Assembly (NCBI GenBank): GCA_965221135.1
Contig: CBDCRZ010000121.1
Location: 62,001 to 126,000 of the forward strand
DNA: 64,000 bases
From: Sansalvadorimonas sp965221135
GTDB lineage: Bacteria; Pseudomonadota; Gammaproteobacteria; Pseudomonadales; Endozoicomonadaceae
Direction of reading: 5' to 3'
Made by a program: the position numbers and the translations under genes. The number at the start of each line of letters is the position of its first letter. Within the stretch, counting starts at the first letter, position 1. Positions 36,916-45,678 of this stretch are shown in pieces. A model generated the notes under the pieces. The model saw only the letters and a list, made by a program, of their open reading frames with translations. It searched no databases and was not told the origin of the DNA.

Positions 36916-37548
36916 ATGCCTGTAGCACTTAAGCACCGAGAACAGCATATAGACTTCTTCAGGCACTTGGACTGGCCCTATGTGGGTCTCTGCGCAGAAG
37001 TCGACGTCTCGCAATTTCTTCAAAACTGCCACACATCCGAGATCAGCAGTTATCTCGGACTCGTTCATATCATCATGGGCATTTGTCATGATACTCCTTG
37101 GCTGCGCTGCCGAATCAAGGGATCGGAGATTATCAGTCACACGCATCTCCATGCAGGAATTACTATAAAGGGGATGGATCAGCAGGTACGCTTTTTATGG
37201 CTGCCATGGCAATCAGATCGACACGCTTTTTTTTTGCAAGCCAGACGTGCGATTGAAGAAACAAAAACCTCAACAACTCTGTTCAATGGAGGCATGACGG
37301 AACAAAACCAGGACGATGTTGTTTACCTCTCATGCCTGCCGTGGCTACGATTCACCAGCATCTGCCAGCCAGTTCCCATCAAGCAGCCAGATTCCATCCC
37401 CAGAATTGTTTGGGGGAAATACACACATTCAGGCGACACAATCACCATGCCTCTCGCCATTCAAACACATCACGCTCTTGCAGATGGCTTTCATCTTTGC
37501 GAGTTCTATCGCGTCGTGCAGAATCGGATCGACGGATCACACCATTAA
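36916..37548 (+). CDS. Chloramphenicol-acetyltransferase-like protein
   Basis: 210 residues, the size of CAT enzymes. The C-terminal QTHHALADGFHLCEFYRVVQ matches the CAT active site HHAVCDGFH with catalytic His and the structural Asp. An N-terminal HIDFFRHLDWPYVGLCAEVDVS segment matches the beginning of CAT proteins. The fold uses acetyl-CoA and forms trimers. Whether it acetylates chloramphenicol or another substrate cannot be read from sequence. Its 3' end overlaps an antisense frame extension of the recombinase-cassette gene. Confidence 0.75.
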   Translation: MPVALKHREQHIDFFRHLDWPYVGLCAEVDVSQFLQNCHTSEISSYLGLVHIIMGICHDTPWLRCRIKGSEIISHTHLHAGITIKGMDQQVRFLWLPWQSDRHAFFLQARRAIEETKTSTTLFNGGMTEQNQDDVVYLSCLPWLRFTSICQPVPIKQPDSIPRIVWGKYTHSGDTITMPLAIQTHHALADGFHLCEFYRVVQNRIDGSHH

Positions 37549-37996
37549 CAACCGATAAAATAGGGGGCTGATCATCAAGCCTGCACAACCCGGTAAAATG
37601 TTCGCGCTGCTCTTCCCACGCCAGTGGAAAAGGTTTCATCAACTGTGCCAGTGACAAAGGCCACTGCCCCCTCTCATGCAAAATGTCCGACTGAATATCC
37701 GGGGCCAGTGCCGTCAGGCGCTTCATTTTAGAGAGATAACTTTTATCAACCTGCTCTGACAGTGACAACTCTTTCACATTTTTGGCCTGCTGTGACAGCA
37801 CTTTCCGTTGCCAGCGGTAAGCCTGTATCAGCGCCACACGCAGCGCTTCGTCGGCCTTGGGTTGATACATACTGCCTGGCACCGACAAAGATTTTCTGCC
37901 TTTGCGTTTGTGCCAGCGCACAGGAATCCGAACTTCCAAAATGTCCTGATCTTCCAAATAGCACAGCCTCACCTTCTCTCTCACCTCAACACTCAT
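37442..37996 (-). CDS. Small cassette protein, second copy, with antisense extension
   Basis: 184 codons. The first about 140 residues match the cassette protein at 19702-20124 (EVRIPVRW, VDKSYLSKMKRLTALAPDIQSDIL, PLAWEEQREHF). The last about 40 residues have no match and run antisense through the 3' end of the CAT-like gene to 37442, so the original stop was lost or never present at this junction. Its ATGA start overlaps the recombinase pseudogene stop. The function is unknown. Confidence 0.6.
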   Translation of the reverse strand: MSVEVREKVRLCYLEDQDILEVRIPVRWHKRKGRKSLSVPGSMYQPKADEALRVALIQAYRWQRKVLSQQAKNVKELSLSEQVDKSYLSKMKRLTALAPDIQSDILHERGQWPLSLAQLMKPFPLAWEEQREHFTGLCRLDDQPPILSVVNGVIRRSDSARRDRTRKDESHLQERDVFEWREAW

Positions 37997-39356
37997 AGCC
38001 AGCCCTCCTTTGCGGCCTGATTACGGGAAACCTCAGCGACCACTGATGTCAGCCCGTGGACATGGTAACGAATAAGAATCTCGTCCATTCTGACCTCGAC
38101 ACGTTCGACCATCAACTCAAACAAACGCTTCTGCTCATCAGGAAACAGGTGCGCTCAAACCTCCCCCATATTACTGAGCCATTGCGTTAATTCCTGGGCT
38201 GGTGGAATGTCATAGTCAGGGTTCTTTTCCTTCATCAGAAGTGCGTGAATCTGCGCCGCATACTCCGGTGCTTTCAATAGATTCCCCATACCAGAGAGAA
38301 CCATCTCCTCTAATGTCCCGGCAGAAATGGGTGGTACCGGCGCTTTTTTGTAGCCGTCACTCACGGCTTTATTGCTGATATAGTAGCGATAACACCGTCC
38401 ATTACGACGGGTTGAAGAAGGAATCATCACCCCTCCATCCGGCCCAAATATACGACCAGCCAGAGGACTGGTAGCGGTTTGCATGCGCGTGTTCCGCCCT
38501 CTTTTCACAGGATCAAACTTATGAATTGCCTGAACTTTATCCCATAACTCACGAGAGACTATGCCCTTATGCTCACCCTCGAACCATTGCCCTTTATGGG
38601 GACAGTCTCCGAGATAGATCCGGTTACGCAGAATGTAGCGAATGACCTTCTTTCCAAAGGGCGCACCACCTGTCTGGTGACCAGAGCGTCGCTATCGTGT
38701 GGGCGTGCGGTAACCCTTTTCATTCGCCAGCTTGAAGGTCATCGCCAATGATTCCGTTTCGGCATAAATACGAAACAGATCGCGAATGACATCACCGTAG
38801 TGCTCGTCCTCGTAAAGCCTGCGTTCCTTCACAAAATACCCGGTTGGCACACAGCCACCCATGAATTTGCCTTTTTTCTTTGACAGAGCAAACTTGTCTC
38901 TGATTCGTTCACCAATCACTTCTCTCTCGAACTGTGCGAAAGTCAGAAGAATATTGAGGGTTAATCGCCCCATGCTGTCGGTAGTATTAAAATGCTGGGT
39001 GACCGAAACAAACGACACGCTATGGCGATCCAGTACGTCCACCAGCTGGGCAAAATCAGCCAGACAACGGGTGAGTCGATCCACTTTGTAAACAACAACG
39101 ATATCAATCTTTCCTAGTTCTATGTCGTGCATCAAACGTTTCAAAGCAGGCCTGTCGGTATTCCCTCCTGAAAACCCGCCGTCGTCGTAATACTCAGGAA
39201 GAGGAACCCACCCTTCACTTTGATGTAGGCCTCGCCTGATTCGCGCTGGGCATCCAGGGAATTGAATTCCTGATCCAATCCCTCCTCCGTCGACTTCCGG
39301 GTGTAGATCGCACAACGAATGGGGCCGCTGGTGGGGCGATTACTGATTGTGCTCAT
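37993..39356 (-). pseudogene. Large serine recombinase, decayed second copy
   Basis: Homologous over its length to the intact recombinase at 20115-21512. The start (CAIYTRKSTEEGLDQEF) lies in one frame from 39356, and YYDDGGFSGGNTDRP onwards lies in another, so a frameshift occurs near 39200. In-frame stops follow near 38694 (after KGYRTPTR) and at 38155-38157, where a Trp codon in the GxIW-LLFP context is TGA. All recognisable domains remain, so decay is fairly recent. Confidence 0.85.
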
Positions 39357-39690
39357 ACCCTACCTCCTTAAGACCAAAAAACCGTGGGCCGGAAATATTC
39401 CGACTGCCCGTCAGCTCTCGGATAATAGCCGTCAAGTTACGATAGAGCTTCCCATTCATCTCAAAGCCCTCATCCCGCACAATGACGATATAGGTCTCCC
39501 CCTTACACTGTCGTTCAAAGCGCACCCCGGTCTTGGGCTTCATGATGCGTCGCGGCGTCATTTTTCCTCGCGCACTGTAGGCATTGATGTCTTTATTCAA
39601 TCACTGCTGAGTGTCGTCGTTAAGACCACCAAAGGTGATCTCCTGTAGTCGCCAGGCTAAGGAATAGTCCGAAAACAGATCCCTCTTCCC
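39340..39690 (-). pseudogene. DUF2924 gene, truncated second copy
   Basis: The C-terminal two thirds of the family are present (LAWRLQEITFGGL ... GVRFERQCKGETYIVIV ... YRNLTAIIRELTGS) with an in-frame TGA at 39601-39603. The 5' part stops near 39690 where ISAzo13-related sequence begins. The order DUF2924, recombinase, small protein equals that of the first cassette. Confidence 0.75.
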
Positions 39691-39759
39691 ATGGGGCTCA
39701 GAACCGCAGATACTATCCTGGCATTTCAGTAGCAGTATGCAGGAGCGGTTTCGGCGGAT

Positions 39760-40756
39760 ATGGAACGTCTGATAGTCAAGCTTTATGGCTCGCTCAACGA
39801 GCTTGACCGTCGCCGATTTGCCGCATTAGAGGCCATGAGGCAAGATCGTTGAGGTACGGCTTTTGCCTCGAAGTTATTGGGTTGTGATCCGAAAACCATT
39901 CGTCGTGGAATGGCCGAACTTAAGTCAGAAGCCCCCCTCAATACAGACCTTCTGCGAAAAGCCGGTGGAGGCCGAAAGCCTTCGACTGAAAAGATGCCCC
40001 ATCTTCTTGAGAACCTTCGCACCCTACTGCGTGACCACACAGCCGGAGATCCCATGCGCCAAGATGTGAAATGGACAAACCTCTCCCGCCGTCAAATCTC
40101 CCGCCAACTCGGTGAGCTTGGCACGCCTGCCGGGAGAACGCTTGTTTCACGACTATTGTACGAAGAAGGGTATCGTCGTCGTAAGCCGCAGAAATCGCGA
40201 ACCATGGGCCAGCATGCTGATCGCAATGCCCAGTTTGAGAATATCGCCAGGTTGAAAGAAGAATATATTGATGCCGGTTTGCAAGTGGTGCGTAACTATC
40301 AATACGAAAAAAAAGGAACTGCTGGGTAACTTTTACCCCGAAGGTGTCACCGATGCTGTCGATCCAACCAGCGTCAATGACCATGATTTCCCGAGTAGCA
40401 GTGAAGGTAAGGTCATCCCTCATGGCATCTATGATTTGCAAAAGAACAAAGCCTCTCTCCATCTAAACACCAGTCACGACACCACGGAATTCGCCTGCGA
40501 AAGTATGGCGATTTTGTGGGAAGAACAAGCAGAGCCTGACTATCCTCTTGCTGATGAGATACTGGTTTTATGTGATGGTGGTGGCCGCAAAGGCTATCGG
40601 ATGCTCAGGCGACTGGGCATTGACCGATGGTTGGCATGGAATACAGCAAAATCTGCTCATGGACCATGGAGGCTGAGTGGAAGCCCTGCGCTGCGGTATG
40701 CTTTACCGAACAGATATTTCAAGAATCTTGGGCTGCCGGAATTGGCAGCAAGATAA
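39760..40756 (+). pseudogene. ISAzo13-family transposase, broken
   Basis: The frame from ATG 39760 has an in-frame TGA at 39850-39852, continues with TIRRGMAELKSE and the GAGRKP-like GGGRKPSTEK, then shifts near 40300. The DDE part follows in the other frame: INTKKKELLGNFYPEG, HDFPSSSEGKVIPHGIYD, LCDGGGRKGYR. It ends early, lacking the final block. The element inserted into the DUF2924 gene. Confidence 0.75.
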
Positions 40757-40844
40757 ACAACAGTGATTTGAAACGCCGTGCTATGTGATCCCTATGGCCG
40801 GTGTTGTGGGAGGAGCGGAGTCGTGAGGCTTCGCCCTATCCCGA

Positions 40845-41180
40845 TTGAGGCTGTAGAAAAACGACAGAGGAATTTTTCTTTCGTGCGGAGTGCGCATGAA
40901 TGTCATTTCGTTCGGAGAAACAGCCTCAAAATCGATAGAGAGACGCCATTTTCTGATTGTTTTTTGATCAAAAATAAAAATAACCAACTTTAAACAGTTT
41001 TTCTACAGCTCGTTGAGGCTGTAGAAAAACTTCAGGGGAATTTTTCTTTCGTGCGGAGAGCGCATGAATCTCATTTCGCTCGGGGAAACAGCCTCAAAAT
41101 CGACAGAGAGACGCCACTTTCTGATTATTTTTTAATCAAAAATAAAAATAATCAACTTGAAACAATTTTTCTACAGCTTC
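40845..41180. repeat. Tandem pair of 168-bp MITE-like units
   Basis: Two units start at 40845 and 41013, exactly 168 bp apart, and are about 90 percent alike by eye. Each begins GAGGCTGTAGAAAAAC and ends with the complement GTTTTTCTACAGC, giving inverted ends. An internal pair TTGAGGCTGT / ACAGCCTCAA (40845 to about 40932) adds a second fold. No coding capacity. Confidence 0.75.
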
Positions 41181-41198
41181 GTTAGCTGCTTCAATATA

Positions 41199-41567
41199 TC
41201 AATTAAACCCATCTATAAAGTTACATTCAGTTGGGGCAACCATTCTTATAAAAATAAATTCAGTGGGTATTGTAGAAAAAGCTTCAAACGAAGTTGTTTT
41301 TACACCATGCCTTTCTTCAGTGAATTTAACTGTATCAAGCTGCTCAAGGTGAGTGCCCCAAAATTGCCCTGAATCTTCTTGAAGTTGATATATATGATAA
41401 GACATTGACATTGTAGTTGGATCTTCTATGACCTTTACAATCAAAAACCAAACATCACAAGTAGATTTTACTAAAATAGCGCGTTTGATTTCTAAAGACT
41501 GAGTCGTCAAAGGAATAGCTGTTGTTAAGAATAATAAAAAAAAGGATCGGATCAGCATTCTCTTCAT
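41199..41567 (-). CDS. Small secreted protein of unknown function
   Basis: About 122 residues from the ATG at 41567; an upstream start at 41600 adds 11. A basic start and hydrophobic run (MKRMLIRSFFLLFLTTAIPL) followed by TTQSLE look like a signal peptide. The mature part has two cysteines and no recognised family. It lies alone between repeats and insertion sequence relics. Its low G+C content resembles the other exported proteins of the window rather than the phage genes. Confidence 0.6.
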   Translation of the reverse strand: MKRMLIRSFFLLFLTTAIPLTTQSLEIKRAILVKSTCDVWFLIVKVIEDPTTMSMSYHIYQLQEDSGQFWGTHLEQLDTVKFTEERHGVKTTSFEAFSTIPTEFIFIRMVAPTECNFIDGFN

Positions 41568-41600
41568 AAATAAACCGTACAATTGAGTATTAAAAAACAT

Positions 41601-41984
41601 TTTATAGTGCTCCGAAATCCGAATAATCTAAGACTCCAAATATCCAGAAATGCTGACAGCTACATAAGTGCTGTCCATTTAAATTTAATACCTTAGAGCT
41701 AATATTGGCCATATTGTTCATATATGAAAATAAGTTTTTCATCCAATGAAAGCTTTTTTAATAACTCAAAAATGAATAGACGCAGCTAAATCGGGTAAGG
41801 GCTGACTTTTCTTCAGCCCTCCCAGTCGTGTCAACCAAGGGAACCGCCCCCTCAGCTGCTCACATCGCCGCTTAAGGTGGTTTGAAGCCTCCTCCTGTAA
41901 GGCGGCTCCGAGGGGCCCACCCTCATCTTCTGCGCAGTTGCGCATCGGCGCTGCTTACGCAGCAGCCTATGCTCGTGGCACACG
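41601..41984. other. Gap; flank of a group II intron remnant
   Basis: 384 bases without a gene. AGGGCTGA / TCAGCCCT form a hairpin near 41803-41825 that could stop transcription. The stretch next to 41985 is the 3' flank of the intron remnant on the minus strand. Confidence 0.5.
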
Positions 41985-42023
41985 GTGAGTAGCCCGTGGG
42001 AACCTCCCCCACAGGCTCTCTCA

Positions 42024-42057
42024 GAACCGTACGTGAACCTCTCAGCTCATACGGCTC
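42024..42057 (-). ncRNA. Group II intron domain V
   Basis: On the minus strand GAGCCGTATGA pairs with TCACGTACGGTTC around a short loop, the conserved 34-nt catalytic hairpin. Without the other domains it cannot splice. Confidence 0.75.
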
Positions 42058-42060
42058 CCA

Positions 42061-42516
42061 TCATCCAACCGACGGTCTGACACCCAACTTCCAATGCGGA
42101 AACAGGTTTGGAAGTTTCTTGGCGATCTCTCCAAGCCTGTGTTCTGCCCTTCGTCGATGGTGCTTAAGCCTTTTGTATTTCCTTGTCGCCCACAAACTGA
42201 GCTTGCGGTCGATGTGACGCAATGTCGGGTACATGGCGGATTTATAGAAACGACAATAGTTGTTTATCCAGCCCTGTATCTTAGCCCTGAACATTCTGGC
42301 CAGATCAGGAAGGTCTTTGTCACTGCGCAAATGCAGCTTCCAGCTCCTTATCTCCTGTCTGATGGCCTTACCCGCCTTGGCGCTCATCGCTGGTGTAAAG
42401 TTTATGAAGTGCTTTCCCCATCGGTTCTTCAACCGCCTCGGGCGAAATGTATACCCAAGAAAGTCAAAGCTGGTGACAGGATGCACTTCTCTACGATCAT
42501 CATCTTTGCAGTAAAC
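42061..42516 (-). pseudogene. Group II intron reverse transcriptase/maturase, C-terminal fragment
   Basis: The frame reads VYCKDDRREVHP...FDFLGYTFRPR and then the maturase domain (IRSWKLHLRSDKDLPDLARMFRAKIQGWINNYCRFYKSAMY, ending WKLGVRPSVG), a standard bacterial intron ending. The reverse transcriptase palm with YADD is missing. Confidence 0.8.
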
Positions 42517-42518
42517 AA

Positions 42519-42611
42519 CTTATTATTCTTTTGTGTGGTGGTGATAAATCCTCACAGAAAAAGGATATTGAGAAGGCTATTTCTTACTTTGAAGATTATA
42601 AGGAAACCTGA
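42519..42611 (+). pseudogene. RelE/HigB-type toxin, C-terminal fragment
   Basis: About 30 codons with LLCGGDKSSQKKDIEKAISYFEDYKE, the conserved ending of the addiction-module killer proteins of the RelE/HigB superfamily. The 5' part is replaced by the intron remnant and the last codon and stop come from the IS1380 end at 42607. Confidence 0.7.
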
Positions 42612-44310
42612 ATCCGTGACTTCCTGATTACTGAGGCATTTCTGGTGTTTTCTGACGCTGAGCAAAGCTTCGGATTCAACCTTTCTGTGCAGCGCCTTGC
42701 GATTTTATTCAAAAAAACACCATTAATGCCCACAACTCTGATTTCTGGCGGCCTTTTCCTGTTTGCAGACCATAGAACGCCACGGCCTTCGCTGAAAGCC
42801 TTTGTCATTTTATTGCGGCGTGCTTTTGTCAGTTGGCTATCGCTGCAAGGCCATTAACACAGTGCATACGCAGACAATAAACGTCGATAAGCCCGGAAGC
42901 CTGGGCTGTGTCGGCCGAAGCGCAGCACATATTGGCGACCCGATTTTATCAGTCGGGCAGCCTGATAAATCAGTTCCTGCATAACTGTTTTCAAACGACG
43001 GCGTTTTGCACGGTGGCGTACGGGTGATTCCTCTCCCAGCAAGGCCTTTTGACCCATGCAACGCAGAATGTTGTAGGTCAGCGCTGCCAGACTCATGATC
43101 AGTGCATTGGAGGCGAACGTCCCTGATGGCAGGCGTTCCAAATCCAGATCTGTTTAGAATTCACTGTGAAATTGCTCACTGGTCGCGTGGTCCTTATACA
43201 AGGCAATAATATCGTCATCACTGTAGTGTTTCTCTTCCAGTGTCGTCCACCAACCTTCCAGCTCATACTCCGGGCCTGAGATAAACATCTGGCCGACAGC
43301 ATCACAGGTTCTGCGGATAATTCTGAGAACCAGACGCTGCGGGCCATAGTCTGTCTCGTGGATAACAGATAAGGTGGCGTAGTCTTTCCCATCCCTGACA
43401 GGCTGACAGGCTGCCAGGCAATGTTGGCGTCTTCAAATTGTGGCAACCATCGCTCTGTCGTGTAGGTGCTGCGGGGGTTGAGCTTAATGATGTGCTCCAC
43501 ATTTTTGTGACGGGCCACTTCCTTGCGGCTGTCTTCAGCATCATGGCCACTGTCGAGTCTCAGCAATAGTGATTCCCGGGTGATACGCTTAGCTCGCTGA
43601 ATAACCTGCGCCAAAAAAGGAATGAACTCTTTCTGGGAGTGTTGGGAACCGGTGCGCAGATCACAACCAAGACACCAGCCTTCCTGCCCAAGGTAAGCGG
43701 ATATCGGCGCATAACCGTCATGACCTTTGTAGGTGTAGGCGACACCTTCTTTTTTGGTGCCACTGTTATCCATGGGAAATACATCGATATCCAGAGCTAT
43801 GTGCTGCTGTTTATCCAATCGTTTGGGCAGAGCCGTTAATGGTGCATCCAGGTTCACCACGACCTCGGCCAGGCTGTCATTGACCAGAGGCATCAGTGCA
43901 GAAGCGTCTTCATCAAACCGTTGTCGCAAGCGGCTGGCGGAGGGCATTTGCCGAATATCCATGCAGTTCTTGAACCAGTCGTCATTGCGGATATTCTCGA
44001 TCGCCTCAAAATCACTCTTGCCTGCTGCCAGAAGGCTGGTATAGGCGCGTATCAGTTCAACATTGGGGATGCCATGTCGTTTGGTAACAGTGCGCGGTGT
44101 TTTCCTGAGCGTTGTTTTCTGGTTGATGGCATGCCCCACGAAATGAAGACCAGCAACAGGGTATAGAATTCGGTGTCAGACTGTTCGATTTTCAGTTTCA
44201 CAAAAACGCACCCGGCAGGTGAAATCCTGAGAGAGGTGTATTTTACCTGTCAGCCCCTGTGCTGTCAGGGTTTTAGAAGATTACTGTTGATCTGAAGTCG
44301 CGGATTCCGG
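42607..44310 (-). mobile_element. IS1380-family element
   Basis: Ends are 17-bp inverted repeats CCTGAATCCGTGACTTC (42607-42623) and the complement of CCGGAATCCGCGACTTC (44294-44310), two mismatches. Length 1704 bp is typical. No 4-bp target duplication is visible. Confidence 0.8.
42854..44205 (-). pseudogene. IS1380-family transposase, frameshifted
   Basis: The main frame (44139 to about 43300) has RQRFDEDA, LDIDVFPMDNSGTKKEGVAYTYKGHDGYAPISAYLG and LRLDSGHDAEDS, family-typical DDE motifs. A short N-terminal piece upstream (VKLKIEQSD) and the C-terminal piece (43141-42854) are in other frames, and the segment near 43300-43550 also shifts. At least three indels are needed. Confidence 0.8.
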
Positions 44311-44422
44311 TGTTAGTATTATTAACAAATATAATGTTCCCCCCTGAGTTTGTTTGAACTAAACCACTAAGAAAACAATCATATTTGGTAGCTTTATATA
44401 AATCACATGGAGTAAATACAGG

Positions 44423-45082
44423 ATGTACTGCATAAGTAAAAAAACTATTTCATTAATGTTTAATTCAACTCTTTTATTGCTATCCCTTTATGGAATATCC
44501 GTTAAGGCTGACGGGCAGTATTGCTGGTTTGATGGTGTGAATAGTCGATGCGACACTGCAATTTATGACAATTCATGTGGGCTTTTTATTGATTACGGTA
44601 GCCAGAGTTTTGTAATTAATTGGCCCGGGTTTGATCGGATCCATATACCATTAAATGAGTTGCTTGTTGAAAGAATCACAGAGATGCAAGCTTCTTCTAC
44701 AATTTTACAATTTGTAAGTCAGCTTGAAGAATCAAAATTACCTGAAATTGTAATGGGGGCTCTACTTGCTCATCATGATGGATCCTCTAAAGCTTATGAT
44801 ACTTTTCTTGATACACTGAACAGCGTCTTATTCAATATTTATAACGATCATCCAGTTATAAAAAATCAATCAATGCATCTTACAAATGCTTTATTGGATT
44901 CAACGTGCTCTAATGATGATTTAGACTGCTCAAGGCTTGTTGAATACAAAGCTATCGGGAAAGAAAAAATTCAAAAAATAATGCACGAAAAATTAGTTGA
45001 TAATTTAACAAAGCTATCTCTTTATCCTCTCGGTGTTCAAAAACTAAAAATCTGGGAACCGATGAAAATGCAAAGCATGTAA
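44423..45082 (+). CDS. Secreted protein of unknown function
   Basis: 219 residues. Basic start, hydrophobic segment (LMFNSTLLLLSLYGISV) and KADG form a likely signal peptide with cleavage near residue 30. The mature part has six cysteines, four in the first 35 mature residues (QYCW...RCDT...NSCGLF), consistent with disulfides outside the cytoplasm. No family is recognised. An inverted repeat just downstream may end transcription. It sits between IS1380 and an IS1182 relic. Confidence 0.65.
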   Translation: MYCISKKTISLMFNSTLLLLSLYGISVKADGQYCWFDGVNSRCDTAIYDNSCGLFIDYGSQSFVINWPGFDRIHIPLNELLVERITEMQASSTILQFVSQLEESKLPEIVMGALLAHHDGSSKAYDTFLDTLNSVLFNIYNDHPVIKNQSMHLTNALLDSTCSNDDLDCSRLVEYKAIGKEKIQKIMHEKLVDNLTKLSLYPLGVQKLKIWEPMKMQSM

Positions 45083-45083
45083 C

Positions 45084-45159
45084 AAATTTGTAGAAAAACC
45101 CAAAATCAAAGCAAAACACCACTGCCCCTGCTTTGATTTACCGAGCATTCTACAGATTT
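45084..45159. repeat. 76-bp nested inverted repeat
   Basis: Outer arms AAATTTGTAGAA / TTCTACAGATTT (one mismatch) enclose inner arms AAATCAAAGCA (45103-45113) / TGCTTTGATTT (45129-45139). It may act as terminator of the secreted-protein gene or be a MITE; TGTAGAAAAAC is shared with the ends of the 168-bp units. Confidence 0.7.
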
Positions 45160-45249
45160 CCGGTTTTAATTATTCCTTTCACTCCGTGCGGCTCAATGAC
45201 CATAAAGAGCGGTCAGGGGGCAGAGGGCATTTACAAGGGCTGAGAAGCC

Positions 45250-45500
45250 TGTATCTGGCTCTTTCAGCGTTTGCTCTGCACCTTATCTATCCGCTGTTGC
45301 AGTTTCTCAACCCCATTCCCTGCATATGGCCGTACGGCGGTTCGACGATGCCGAGGCGTTAGCTATAAATCCGTTTACCTTCCGGGCTGTCGATCTTGTC
45401 TTTCAACGGGCAGACCCGGCAGTGCTTAACGTAGCCACATATCTTTACCCGCCGGGCAGGTGCAGATCAGGTTCTGTTTATCAAAACCGAAATCTTTCAG
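45250..45500 (-). pseudogene. IS1182-family transposase remnant
   Basis: On the minus strand, fragments FGFDKQNLICTCPAGKDMW, CRVCPLKDKIDSPEGKRIYS and RLGIVEPPYGH follow the C-terminal order of IS1182 transposases (CPAGK, C-x-x-CPL, SPEG-x-x-Y, R-G-VEP-FG). Stops and frameshifts interrupt it. No ends were recognised. Confidence 0.65.
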
Positions 45501-45678
45501 GGTGAAGGGGAAAATGACTCAAATGACTCCGATCCCTTTTCCGCTTTTCCGATGTCAGGGGGAGCTGGCACGGGCCCATATAGCTTGTAATGACGGGTGA
45601 ACTTCCCAGTGTGGGGGATGTCAATCATATAAGAAATGATATTTCAGCATACAGCTTAGTAATGGAGATACTTGCTTT

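Larger units (their letters stand above)
41985..42518 (-). mobile_element. Group II intron, 3' remnant
   Basis: On the minus strand the end of the maturase gene is followed by domain V and a domain VI-like stem, ending near 41985 with CTACTCACC. The 5' part of the intron and most of the reverse transcriptase are missing; the truncation is near 42518, where toxin-gene sequence on the other strand begins. Confidence 0.75.
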
